Below are positions 38,611-53,032 of a stretch of DNA of 64,000 nucleotides, in pieces; position 1 is the first letter of the stretch, and every line of letters starts with the position of its first letter. The notes beneath the pieces were generated by a model. It was not told the origin of the DNA. It was given only the letters and a program-made list of their open reading frames with translations, and searched no databases. The translations under genes were made by a program, and so were the position numbers. The stretch is from assembly GCF_024713975.1 (NCBI RefSeq), contig NC_091094.1, positions 303,501 through 367,500 of the forward strand, given 5' to 3'. This DNA is from Paralichthys olivaceus (lineage: Eukaryota; Chordata; Actinopteri; Pleuronectiformes; Paralichthyidae).

Positions 38611-39557
38611 GGACTCTGGAGAGTTGGATTTCGTTTACGGTTTATGTCTCTATAAAGTGCCATCATTTGATTTAATGTTTGAATTATGAATCTTGTGATG
38701 ATGATTTTGGTAATGATGATGATGATGATGATGATAGTCAGCTGATCATAAGGGCACACTGATGGTCAGCTGACCTGTTTTATCACTTCCTGTCTGTGAA
38801 TCAGATTAGTTTCCTTAAAAAAGTCAAAACAACTACAGACATGACCGTTCACAGTTTAACTTTGAATAAAGTTAAAATCCCTAACATGACATTTTAGCTT
38901 AGCTTTAGCTTTCACGGTGTTTAATCTTCGAAGCTAACGCCTGTAAAACTAACAGTTAGCATTATGTATCATTATAGCTTAGCTACAAGTGGAGAGTTAG
39001 GGGCATATTGGTGTTTAGCTTAGCTTTAGCATTAGCTAATCAATATTAGTTTAGTATTGATTGTATGATTATGAAAATTATCATTATTTTTATTATCATC
39101 ATTATTACAGCTCGTTGATGTTAGCACTGTTAGCATCATAGAGGCAGACTATTAAGAGTCTGAAGGTTTAATTATCTTTATTTCATTAAACATGAGAACA
39201 TGAACTCTCTGACCTCTGACCCGGGTCAGTCTATATTTAACCTGACGTGACGCTGTCGACCTGCACAGCTGAGACGGAGGTGTTTACCTGTGAGGCAGAA
39301 CTGAGGGTAAAATAAAGAGTCTTGTGGGAGAGGTTCAGGTGTCAGCTGTTAATTAAAAACACTGATGATCCCTGGAGTCGAAGAGGAAGAAGACGAGTGT
39401 TGATAGAAACCTGAACGATTGTCGTTCACACAAACAGACTCAGCTGATCGACAGCAGGTGAGTTTTATTCTTTATTCTACAATTTACTTTAGTCAAATGA
39501 CTTGAAAAGAGATTTAATCTTATCTTTTAATTAGTAGAGTTAAATATATATATGTAC

Positions 39558-39600
<43 letters not shown>

Positions 39601-40063
39601 TATACATATATGATAACAATTGATGAACTACTATCTATATGATATATTATAATATAATAAATAATACTATAATTTGACATCATATGAGTCATGAAGCAGG
39701 ATCTACAGACAGGTCCTCACCTGTCTGTCCTGCAGGACATTTATTTCAGGCTGTTTTTGATTTTGTCTGTGACTCATCGGCTTGTGTTGTTTGGTTTATG
39801 TTGTTGAATGTTTCAGGATCAGAAAGTCTGAGAGCAAACGAGTCGTCATGTCTGTCGACTGATGCTGATCCTTGTTCTGACGTCAGGTATGATCACATTT
39901 ATAATTCAGATAAAACACTGATACTATATTTTGTGTATTATTATTATATGAGTTATTGAACAAATTTAGTTGTTTGATGGAACAAAAAATGAGTTGAATC
40001 AACCGTCATATTTTACATGTCGGGTTCAAACAGCTGTAACTGATCCACACACCTGATGACATC
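38611..40063. other. Intergenic region with candidate 5' exon of the R7BP-like gene
   Basis: Contains an AATAAA at 38865 (likely 3' end of the RNF182-like gene), GTTAGC-rich sequence, and a (TA)n tract at 39545-39612. GATCGACAGCAG|GTGAGT near 39448-39465 could be the donor of an untranslated first exon. No coding sequence. Confidence 0.4.
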
Positions 40064-41819
40064 ATGAGCCGGTGGCGTCATTCAGTGGACGAGCTGGCAG
40101 CGCGGCGCCGACAGCAGAGCGAGTGTGAGCGCGCTCAGGAGGCTTTCAGTCGGGTCACTTCCTGTTTCCAACAGCTGGCAGCGTCGCTTGGCAGCTCAGC
40201 TGACTGCAGCTTCCTGAGAGACGAGATGGACGAGACGAGAGCGCTCGCTCACCGGATCTGCTGCGGTAACCACGCCCCCTAAGCCCCCCAACACCACACC
40301 TACATACACACCCACACAAACCTGTTCACTACACACCTGTCTGTGTCCAGGTCTGTCACAGCGTCTGATGCGTCTGTTGTCAGGCAGTGACTCCACCCCC
40401 TCAGATGACAGACAGGTGTCGGAGCGTCTCTGGGTTCTCTTTCTATCTGCGCTGGAGAACTTCTTGTCTGACCTCCGTAAAGCGCGTGATCTGATTGGAC
40501 AGTTCCCTCTGACTCAGCGCTACGACAGACGCATGTTGGTTAACACAGGTCAGCTGATCATCTGTGATTGGTTCAATCATTTGACACTTCTTTACTTCCT
40601 GTCTGAATCTCTGATCAAATCACCTGAAGCTCAAGTTACACGTTTCTTTAAGGAACTTCACCTCTCTCTCTCTCTCTCTCTCTCTGTCTCACACCTGTCT
40701 GACCTCTCTCTCTCTCTCTGTCTCACCTCCCTGACCTCTCTCTCTCTCTCTCTCTCTCTCACACCTGTCTGACCTCTCTCTCTCTCTCTGTCTCACCTCT
40801 CTGACTCTCTCTCTCTCACACCTGTCTGACCGCTCTCTCTCTCTCTCTCTCTCTCACACCTGTCTGACCTCTCTCTCTCTCTCTGTCTCACCTGTCTGAC
40901 CTCTCTCTCTCTCACACCTGTCTCACCTCCCTGACCTCTCTCTCTCTCTCTCTCTCTCTCACACCTGTCTGACCTCTCTCTCTCTCTCTGTCTCACCTCT
41001 CTGACTCTCTCTCTCTCACACCTGTCTGACCGCTCTCTCTCTTCTCTCTCTCTCTCACACCTGTCTGACCTCTCTCTCTCTCTCTCACACCTGTCTGACC
41101 TCTCTCTCTCTCTCTCTGTCTCACCTCCCTGACCTCTCTGACTCTCTCTCTCTCTGTCTCACCTATTTGACCTCTCTCTCTCTCTCTCTCTCACACCTGT
41201 CTGACCGCTCTCTCTCTCTCTCACACCTGTCTGACCTCTCTTTCTCTCTCTCTCACCTGTCTGACCTCTCTCTTTCTCTCTCTCTCTCACACCTGTCTGA
41301 CCTCTCTCTCTCTTTCTCTCTCTCTCTCTCACACCTGTCTGACCTCTCTGACTCTCTCTCACTCACACCTGTCTCACCTGTCTGACTCTCTCTCTCTCTC
41401 TCTTTTCTCTCTCCTGTCCAGGGTGCATGGATGGTGTGGTGGGCGTGGCCGCCCGGGTGGCATTAGTCCAGGTGCCATGGCTCACCTTAGAGGAGGAGTC
41501 AAGTCCTGATCTAACCAATCACATCTCTGGACTGGAGTCGATGCTGAGTGAGATGCAACTGAGGGTGAGAGAGAACCAATAGATCGTTTTGCTTTACAAT
41601 GAGAATCTGACCGTCCATATTTAAACGTGTGGCGTTCTACAGGTGCCTGTTGCGTTCTGGTCTGTGGAGGCGACTCAGCCGGCCTGGGTCGAAGGTCGCG
41701 GGGAAGTGGATGAGCCAGATGACACCCTGGAGGATCTGATGGAGGTCGAGGTTGTTGCTAACAACAACATTGCCGCCTGCTGCCACCCGCCGTGCTGCGG
41801 ACTGGGCTGTGTTGGGTAG
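40064..41819 (+). CDS. R7-RGS membrane-anchor protein family member (RGS7BP/RGS9BP-like)
   Basis: Four exons: 40064-40265, 40351-40548, 41422-41564, 41643-41819; 239 aa. The helical core matches the R9AP/R7BP family in order: AFSRVTSCFQQLAASLGSSAD, LRDEMDETRALAHRIC, RLWVLFLSALENFLSDLRKA, FPLTQRYDRRMLVNTG, and ISGLESMLSEMQL near the end. These proteins hold RGS7-family/Gbeta5 complexes at membranes and speed Galpha deactivation in neurons and photoreceptors. The core is nearer RGS9BP (LWV.F, FPL, LV.TG), but the C-terminus has no membrane span; it ends in a cysteine cluster (C227, C228, C232, C233, C237), as in the palmitoylated tail of RGS7BP. So orthology is left open. Intron 2 is a 0.75-kb CT-rich repeat. 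AATAAA at 41982-41987. Confidence 0.75.
40660..41415 (+). repeat. CT-rich polypyrimidine array filling intron 2 of the R7BP-like gene
   Basis: Irregular units of (CT)n plus GTCTCACACCTGTCTGACC, about 30-60 bp each, nearly all pyrimidine on the sense strand, ending just before the CTCCTGTCCAG acceptor. Confidence 0.95.
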
Positions 41820-43028
41820 AGGGGGTAGTTCAACTCATCTTTATTCATAGAAACAGGAAGCAGAATTAATATCAATCAACAAATCGTTGCCAATGACCAC
41901 TGACATCATCATCATGACATCGCTGACGAGGAATCATTCTCATGTCTGTTCAAACTAAATGTTCAATATTTTAAACCAAGTAATAAAATGAAGTTATAAC
42001 AGAAGGTATGAAGTTATTTCCAACAAAGGTTGTAAAATGTTTCATATAAACATCAGCGATGACAATCCTGACATGAGAGGAAATATTTTTTAGATAAAAC
42101 TTTAAACGTGATATTTATGTGAATGAAGAGGAAGTAAAAACTGTCAGTGACTGCAGAAATATTGCTTCATGGCAAGAACAGCTGATCAGAGTTTGTCGGA
42201 ACTGTCCCAACTAAAGGTTCTTGAGCTTTTGACGGTTTGACATGAGATGCGTTCGAGGTGGACTTGATCTGACTGAGTCTCGATCCTCTGACGCCGGCAG
42301 AGTTAAAAACACAGATGTCAAGTCAGACACTTTCAACTTCTCGTATCGTCAGTGAGACGAGATGAACAACGAAGTTGACTGAGAACTTTGTTTCAGATGA
42401 AAATTAAACTACAGTGTAAAGTGACCCTGTGTGGAGAGAAATAATTCTTCTGTATTAATCAGCACATAAGAAAATAAGACAAGAAATAACAGAAACACTG
42501 CCAGTGGTTGTATAGCTCCACACAATATGTTTATATATATATATCTTATAGCACTGTACATGGATATACGGAGCGTCATGAAGCCTTCAGCCAATCAGAG
42601 CAGAGTTGTGATGTCACCGGTGCAGCAGCTTGAGATCAGGTTTTTTTTTAGTCATGTGAGCTGGTGATGTTTTGCAGCGCTGGATGAAATCTGATAAAAT
42701 ATTAACCAGCATGCATTGTGCTCAGAGCAGCATGCATCATATTAAGTCATTGCTGCATCAACGCACCTGACGTCTTCATCTGAACACCTGATCCAGCTAC
42801 TTCACTTCACTAGAGGGCTGATGGGAGATGTAGTTCTTTTGCCCATGAATTTTTTTTCTTCTGGTACATAAATGTCTTATTTTATCACTTTAAGACACTG
42901 GAAATTCAAACAAAAGAGCCGTCACAGTGTTGAATTAAGAACTTTATTTAACATAAAAATATTGTACAAACAGACGTTACACAGACAGAAAGAGATGAAG
43001 AAGAAGAAGAAGAAAATGTGGAGCTGCT
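41820..43028. other. Convergent intergenic region between the R7BP-like gene and ube2c
   Basis: 3' UTRs face each other: AATAAA on plus at 41982 and AATAAA on minus at 42943-42948. The space between is AT-rich with nothing recognised. Confidence 0.5.
42943..42948 (-). terminator. ube2c polyadenylation signal AATAAA
   Basis: TTTATT on plus, about 80 bases past the ube2c stop on the minus strand. Confidence 0.7.
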
Positions 43029-45081
<2,053 letters not shown>

Positions 45082-45237
45082 GACTGAGTGATCCGGGTCC
45101 TGCTGGACAGAGACAAAGACCGGGTCAGAAACCGGGACAGAGTCGGAAGCACCGCGCTCACGGCTCCGGTCCCCGGTAGTCAGCAGCTAAACGTTAGTGA
45201 TATAGCAGTGAACAATATCCCCAGAACTGTCCATCTG

Positions 45238-45345
45238 AGCCCGGTGTCTCTCCACGGACAGCCCGGTGTCTCTCCACGGACAGCCCGGTGTCTCTCCACG
45301 GACAGCCCGGTGTCTCTCGACGGAAAGCCCGGTGTCTCGTAACGG
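45238..45345. repeat. 22-bp minisatellite upstream of ube2c
   Basis: About five copies of CCGGTGTCTCTCCACGGACAGC; the last copies change to CTCGACGGAAAGC and CTCGTAACGGACAG. Confidence 0.93.
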
Positions 45346-45898
45346 ACAGTGCTAACGGATCCGGTTAAGTCGCTTGTTAGCATCTGATTTCAGCTTTAGC
45401 TTTAAGCTAAAGACGGTGAGCTAGCGGCAGGCTAACGTTAGCCCCGCTATTAGCCTGTTCACGACTGACGCCACTCAGCGGACTCACGTGCCACTTCCTG
45501 GCGGATACACCGGCACAGATCCCGGGTGATCCCGGTGCTTGAACCCGGCGTTTAAACCCACTGGAACCGGCGGTACTCACCGTGTCCGGGAGTCCGAGTC
45601 CGAGCTGCGTCTGTCGGATTCAAACCGAGCACTCTGCCGCCCCCCAGTTTAAACTGACACTCCGTCACAGGCGCAGCCAATCAGCGCCAGACTTTTAAAA
45701 ACAAACCACCTCCTACTGACCAATGAGAAGAGGGAGAACGGTGGGAACCGCGCTGTTATTGGACAGGAAGAACTTCCGTAACGTGACATCACAGAGTGGA
45801 AACAAGCAATGATTGGCTCCTGCCCGCATGGGGGCGCTCCTCGTCTGGACTCTGACAACAGAAGAAGACGAAGGCGCCGGAAGTCGTGATGTTATTTT

Positions 45899-46032
45899 GA
45901 AGTCTGTGCTCGTTTCTTTATTTACAGTCTGCTCGTTTCTTTATTTACAGTCTGCTCGTTTCTTTATTTACAGTCTGCTCGTTTCTTTATTTACAGTCTG
46001 CTCGTTTCTTTATTTGCAGTCTGCTCGTTTCT
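45899..46032. repeat. 23-bp minisatellite at the polr2j 5' end
   Basis: Nearly six copies of TCTGCTCGTTTCTTTATTTACAG, ending 12 bases before the start codon, so probably within the 5' UTR or core promoter. TTTATTTACAGTCTG is close to the reverse complement of the satellite core. Confidence 0.93.
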
Positions 46033-46044
46033 ACCTGAGACAAG

Positions 46045-46957
<913 letters not shown>

Positions 46958-47003
46958 CCACACCCCCTCACAATGCCACTATCTGCTTCTGTTAATTTTT
47001 TTT

Positions 47004-47009
47004 AATAAA
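47004..47009 (+). terminator. polr2j polyadenylation signal AATAAA
   Basis: 47 bases after the stop. The probable dnttip1 signal on the other strand (ATTAAA, 47126-47131) lies about 120 bases away, so the two 3' ends are close but not overlapping. Confidence 0.75.
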
Positions 47010-47226
47010 GTCTGTGATGTCACAACCTTGTGAGTGAGATTCTTCAGGAATCAGATGTTGTTTTAAAAACAGCATCCCACCTGGTCATGAACTAATGAAA
47101 AACACACCTTCTGGTCACAAACGGTTTTAATAATTTTTGTTAGAAAACAGTATAAATGAAAATATAGAAGGAGCCAATCAGGTCAGAGTGTGTGAATCAC
47201 ATGATTGCTCTCTGATGGGGAGGAGG

Positions 47227-48514
47227 TCAGAGGTCAGCGTCTCTCTGCGCCTCCATGGCTCTCTTCATCTTGTCAATCATCCACGAAGGAACCGAGAACG
47301 GCTTCATCTCGTCCATCCTGACATCAGGACAGTCCCTGCACACACACGCACACAGTTACCATGGTAACAACAGGGGTGGGGGCATACCTGTAGAGCTGGT
47401 TACCATGGAGACAGATGACTGTCAGACTCACTTGTACTCGTCGCTGCGGGACAGATCCTGGATGTCTTCTTCAATCAGCAGGTAGGCCTGAACACAGGAG
47501 CACAAACATCAGTGGTGCCTTCAGGTACAGTTGGAAACTAAAGCTGCTTTCAGACCTGCACTGAACTGGATGATCTGGTATTCTCCAGAGAGGCTGTATG
47601 TGAGAACGCAAATGTTCAAGTCAGAGGCATCAGACTTTGTCAAGAGTTTCATGTCAGCCTCCAAGTAAAATCTCTACATCATGTCCGAATGAGCCGATGT
47701 GAGGACAGCAGGAAATCCTCCGCCGGTCTCAATGTGAGCTGTGTAAAATAACATCATCTACCTCTACAAGGGGAGGAGTCATGGTTTCCAGGTCCTGCCC
47801 ATATGCTCAATCAATCCTGAGTCAGTGTCAGCTGTCAATCATCACGTTTGTTTTGATATTATCAATAACTGTTTAAACCAAACTGATCAGAAACACTTGA
47901 ACAAACATCAGAGAGATGAGAACGAGCTGAAACGACAGAAACATCTTTACAAACATTTATTTAACGTCTACTTTGAGTTTTAGTTTGGTTCATGTCCCAT
48001 CTGCTAACATAGAGGAGGGGTTAATGACCTATACTGCAGCCAGACACCAGGGGGCAATCAAGATAATTTGGGACCTGTTGTGTCCTCCATCTTTATTAAA
48101 AGAGTGAACCTCTCACTCATGGATAGTTCACCGAAAAATGTAACTTCTCTCATTATCTCCTCAGCACTATGATGGAGGGGGGGGGGTGAACGTTTGAGTC
48201 CACCAAAAACTTCTGGAGTCTGAGAGTTGAACAGCGTTAGAGCAGAATCCAAAACAACTGAAGTAAACGACGTCATTTACACAAAGTTTTTAGCCTAAAT
48301 GTCTCTGATATCTATCTACGAGGTGCGTTCATGGACCCTCTGACGCACCATCAAGTCGCTATGCCGGCTAGCATTGCCACTTTAATAAAACTTATCCTGA
48401 ACCGACTCTGACCTGAAGATTTAACGTTTCACTTTCTCACCATCTTTCCTCCTGTCGCTCTCATGTGATGTCGCTCCGCCAACCACTGCTTATCCTGTGC
48501 ATCTGCAGCAAACT

Positions 48515-48611
<97 letters not shown>

Positions 48612-48651
48612 CTCTGCTCAGATTAGATTTCTTGAGATGTAACAACGCTGG

Positions 48652-48688
<37 letters not shown>

Positions 48689-51600
48689 CTTGAACAGGTC
48701 AGCGTGTTTGATATAGATTCGTCCTCTGGTCCCGCCCATCCCCAGCGCCCTGCACAGTGACATCACAGGTTCAGGTGACCTTTAACCTCTTGATCAGCTG
48801 ATAAAGCTTTTTTTACGACATGTTTATTATTGTAAAGCAAGAACAGACATTAAAAACCTTCAGTAATTCTTCGATAAAAGCAGAAGTAGTAATTAAGTTT
48901 ATCTTCCTCATTCATCAACAGGAAGCTCAACTACACAATATCTCAACACAGAGCACTTTTAATTTGTAAAGACATATACAGGATATACAGTCACACATCA
49001 ACCCACTGAGGTCAGAGGAAACACAAATAGAAGACAGAGGTGATCAACGGCTCCACCTGGTGTCTGGACTGACCACCACACATACTAGGACCTCTCCAGT
49101 GCCGTGTTCTTAATGTGTTTTTAACATGTATTTGACATCATGTGACTCACTTGTTTGCTCTGGAGCCAAGAACAAACGTGCTGCTGTCATTGAGTCTGGA
49201 AGGATCCCACTGAAACACAAAGACACGGGATCATTACACAACGATGATGACACATGTGATCCAGGTCCCGTCTGCTAACCTGGAGAATGCCCTGTTTATG
49301 ACCTATACTGCAGCCAGCCACCAGAGGGCGATCCTGTGGACCACGTGTATTTTCAGAGCTGATGTCAGGTGTGATCTCACCTTCGGTCCTTCTCTCTTGA
49401 TGGAATCAGACTTCGGCTTCGCTCTGAGGACAAAGGTTAAAGGTCGTCAGGTGAGACAATCTACTTGGACACTGATGATGTCACTGTCAGGTACTCACTG
49501 AGATGTAAAGGTCAGAGGTCGATCAGACGAGACGAGCGCAGCAGTGGGACGAGTTTTTCTCTGAGGACACAAAATAATCAGTTATTCACACAATTGACTC
49601 CTTCACCTGTCTCACACCTGTCCACCTGTACCTACTACAACTGTCTCACACCTGTCCACATGTACCTCATACAACTGTCTCACACCTGTCCACATGTACC
49701 TCATACAACTGTCTCACACCTGTCCACCTGTACCTCATACAACTGTCTCACACCTGTCCACCTGTACCTACTACAACTGTCTCACACCTGTCCACCTGTA
49801 CCTCATACAACTGTCTCACACCTGTCCACCTGTACCTCATACAACTGTCTCACACCTGTCCACCTGTACCTACTACAACTGTCTCACACCTGTCCACCTG
49901 TACCTACTACAACTGTCTCACACCTGTCCACCTGTACCTCATACAACTGTCTCACACCTGTCAACCTGTACCTCATACAACTGTCTCACACCTGTCCACA
50001 TGTACCTCATACAACTGTCTCACACCTGTCCACCTGTACCTACTACAACGTCTCACACCTGTCCACCTGTACTTACTACAACTGCCTCACACCTGTCCAC
50101 CTGTACCTCATACAACTGTCTCACACCTGTCCACCTGTACCTCATACAACTGTCTCACACCTGTCCACCTGTACCTCATACAACTGTCTCACACCTGTCC
50201 ACCTGTACCTACTACAACTGTCTCACACCTGTCCACCTGTACCTACTACAACTGTCTCACACCTGTCCACCTGTACCTCATACAACTGTCTCACACCTGT
50301 CAACCTGTACCTCATACAACTGTCTCACACCTGTCCACATGTACCTCATACAACTGTCTCACACCTGTCCACCTGTACCTACTACAACGTCTCACACCTG
50401 TCCACCTGTACTTACTACAACTGCCTCACACCTGTCCACCTGTACCTCATACAACTGTCTCACACCTGTCCACCTGTACCTCATACAACTGTCTCACACC
50501 TGTCCACCTGTACTTACTACAACTGTCTCACACCTGTCCATCTGTACTTACTACAACTGTCTCACACCTGTCCACCTGTACTTACTACAACTGTCTCACA
50601 CCTGTCCACCTGTACCTACTACAACGTCTCACACCTGTCCACCTGTACCTACTACAACTGTCTCACACCTGTCCACCTGTACCTACTACAACTGTCTCAC
50701 ACCTGTCCACCTGTACCTACTACAACGTCTCACACCTGTCCACCTGTACCTACTACAACTGTCTCACACCTGTACCTACTACAACTGTCTCACACCTGTC
50801 CACCTGTACCTACTACAACTGTCTCACACCTGAACCTCATACAACTGTCTCACACCTGTACCTACTACAACTGTCTCACACCTGTCCACCTGTACCTCAT
50901 ACACCTGAGCACATCAGTGTTTAGAGTCTGAGCAGACAGTCAGAGGTCAGAGGTCACACTACCTTCTTGAGGAGGGGACTTCCTCTTTGACTGCAGTCGT
51001 CATCAGCAGGTCTGGTTCTCTGTCAAGAACCAAAACAGGAAGAAGAATCAGGGTGTTACTCTGGCTCATGATCTGATTGGTCAGTTGGAAGGCTCCTACC
51101 TTGACTGCGATCTCTTGCCGAACTCTTTTCACCTCCCCCTCTGGAAACAGCTGTTTGGCCTGGTGATGTCATCAGAGGAAACCATGGTAACCACGGAGAG
51201 AGACAGGTGAGTACAAGTGATCACATGACAAACAGGGTCAGACGACAGGAAGTTGACCTTACATGTTCTAGAACGTTCCTGCAGGCCTCTCTGATCAGCT
51301 GATCAGTCTGAACGTCATCACCCACGTTCACCTTCACGTTCTGAGCAGCTTTCTCAAAGAACTGAAACACAAACACGTTCAAATCAACACAACGTTGTGA
51401 TGTGTTTAAATATTGTGATGATAAGTTATAACATTGAATTTTAACCTCTGACCTTCTGGTACTTCCTGAACACAGCCATGATGTCATCATTGAAGCTGGG
51501 CTGAAGCACTGCCCTCAACAGGTCCATGGACACCTGAGGATCTGTGTAGCTACACACACACACACACACACACACACAGTTAAAATCCTTAATATAATAA

Positions 51601-53032
51601 TAATAAAGATAAATAAAGATTAATTCTATCTATAGGTTTAACTCTGGTTTTATATAAAGTATAATATAGTATTAACCATTAGAAACCAGTACTGACCTGA
51701 CAGTCATGTGTGAACGTCGTCCTCGTCTGTGAATCTGTCTGTGTTTGATCATCACGTTCCATGGTTTCTGAAAACACGATGACCAGTTAACACGATGACC
51801 AGCTAACACGATGAACAGCTAACACGATGACCTGTTAACACGATGACCAGCTAACACGATGACCAGCTAACACGATGACCAGCTAACACGATGACCAGCT
51901 AACACGATGAACAGTTAACACGATGAACAGTTAACACGATGAACAGCTAACACGATGAACAGCTAACACGATGAACAGTTAACACGATGACCAGTTAACA
52001 CGATGACCATCTAACACGATGACCAGCTAACACGATGACCAGCTAACACGATGACCAGCTAACACGATGACCAGCTAACACGATGAACAGTTAACACGAT
52101 GAACAGTTAACACGATGAACAGCTAACACGATGAACAGCTAACACGATGAACAGTTAACACGATGACCAGCTAACACGATGACCAGCTAACACGATGACC
52201 AGCTAACACGATGAACAGTTAACACGATGAACAGTTAACACGATGAACAGTTAACACGATGAACAGCTAACACGATGAACAGTTAACACGATGAACAGTT
52301 AACACGATGAACAGTTAACACGATGAACAGTTAACACGATGACCAGCTAACACGATGACCATCTAACACGATGACCAGTTAACACGATGAACAGTTAACA
52401 CGATGACCAGTTAACACGATGAACAGTTAACACGATGACCATCTAACACGATGACCAGTTAACACGATGAACAGTTAACACGATGACCATCTAACACAAT
52501 GACCATCTAACACGATGAACAGTTAACACGATGACCATCTAACACGATGAACAGTTAACACGATGAACAGTTAACACGATGAACAGTTAACACGATGACC
52601 AGTTAACACGATGACCAGCTAACACGATGACCTGTTAACACGATGAACAGTTAACACGATGACCATCTAACACGATGACCAGCTAACACGATGACCAGTT
52701 AACACGATGACCAGTTAACACGATGACCATCTAACACGATGAACAGTTAACACGATGAACAGTTAACATGTTGACGTTTCTCAGTGACGCTTAACTATCG
52801 CGACAGTTTAGCTGGTGGCTTTTAGCTTAGCTTAGCTTTCAGCTGCAGTGAAACCTGAGCAGATCATAAGTTTGTTAAAAGTTCCAACAGGTGATCAACT
52901 GAATCAATGGGGTTAGCATTGAGCTAAGCTAACCCGCTAACAACCGTCAGCTCTCACCGGGGTCTGCTCCAGCAGCTCCTGTCCGTCCTGCTGCAGCCAG
53001 TCCCGGCCTCCCTCGCTGCGGTGGGCTCCCAT
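47227..53032 (-). CDS. dnttip1: Deoxynucleotidyltransferase terminal-interacting protein 1 (MiDAC subunit)
   Basis: Structural subunit of the mitotic HDAC1/2-MIDEAS deacetylase complex; nuclear DNA-binding protein. Thirteen exons: 52958-53032, 51697-51767, 51453-51549, 51263-51361, 51100-51159, 50963-51019, 49499-49560, 49381-49423, 49151-49209, 48689-48749, 48441-48512, 47432-47487, 47227-47335; 306 aa (human 329). Signature pieces: PWNVMIKHRQIHRRGRRSHMT (human PWNIMIKHRQVQRRGRRSQMT), DLLRAVLQPS, the DNA-binding half from WDPSRLNDSSTFVLGSRANK and ALGMGGTRGRIYIKHADLFK to MRATGGKMAYLLIEEDIQDL. The N-terminal region before PWN is short and diverged. Introns 1 and 6 (gene sense) are minisatellites and several acceptors abut (GT)n. 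Adjacent to ube2c/polr2j and pcif1. Confidence 0.95.
47488..48440. other. dnttip1 intron 12 with dispersed repeat fragments
   Basis: 47540-47760 resembles a dispersed MITE-like fish repeat (CTCCAGAGAGGCTGTATGTGAGAACGCAAATGTTCAAGTCAGA). 47991-48102 is a copy of the TATACTGCAGCCAG repeat, ending TCCTCCATCTTTATT, the side on which the family's terminal core would lie. A poly-G run is at 48178-48187. Confidence 0.5.
47991..48102 (+). repeat. Dispersed teleost repeat, TATACTGCAGCCAG family
   Basis: CATGTCCCATCTGCTAACATAGAGGAGGGGTTAATGACCTATACTGCAGCCAGACACCAGGGGGCAATCAAG..GTCCTCCATCTTTATT, the longest of the three copies here. Confidence 0.8.
48513..48608. repeat. (CA)n microsatellite against the dnttip1 exon 11 acceptor
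   Basis: Pure CA on plus; in gene sense it ends ..GTGTGTCAG|TTTGCTGCAG. A separate (GT)n run on plus at 48655-48684 follows the exon 10 donor, so this intron is flanked by alternating repeats at both ends. Confidence 0.95.
49263..49335 (+). repeat. Dispersed teleost repeat, TATACTGCAGCCAG family (third copy)
   Basis: GGTCCCGTCTGCTAACCTGGAGAATGCCCTGTTTATGACCTATACTGCAGCCAGCCACCAGAGGGCGATC, in dnttip1 intron 8. Confidence 0.75.
49610..50910. repeat. 34-bp minisatellite of 1.3 kb in dnttip1 intron 6
   Basis: Unit TGTCTCACACCTGTCCACCTGTACCT[CAT/ACT]ACAAC, about 38 copies. A ten-unit block of 339 bp is duplicated (about 49790-50128 and 50129-50467), shown by shared rare variants TCAACC (49961 and 50300), CACATG, ACAACGTC and ACTGCC. 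Long open frames across it (up to 488 codons) are artefacts. Confidence 0.95.
51551..51579. repeat. (CA)n tract against the dnttip1 exon 3 acceptor
   Basis: In gene sense GTGTGTGTGTGTGTAG|CTACACAG. Confidence 0.9.
51775..52768. repeat. 16-bp minisatellite of 1.0 kb in dnttip1 intron 1
   Basis: Unit AACACGATGA[C/A]CAG[C/T]T, about 62 copies, with a few ATCT or CTGT variants. It begins eight bases from exon 2 and so occupies the branch-point region in gene sense. Confidence 0.96.

Larger units (their letters stand above)
45082..46044. promoter_or_regulatory. Divergent promoter interval between ube2c and polr2j
   Basis: The start codons lie 963 bp apart, head to head. The half near ube2c is GC-rich. 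It carries two minisatellites (22 bp at 45238-45345; 23 bp at 45899-46032). CCAAT-type ATTGG and CCAAT elements occur near 45678, 45719, 45759 and 45812 (CCAATCAG, CCAATGAG, TATTGGAC, GATTGGC). Confidence 0.55.

Noticed and set aside
49465-50931. A 488-codon plus-strand frame (SHTCPPVPTT repeats)
   Set aside because: The 34-bp repeat has no stop in any phase. It lies antisense in a dnttip1 intron and only reflects the minisatellite.
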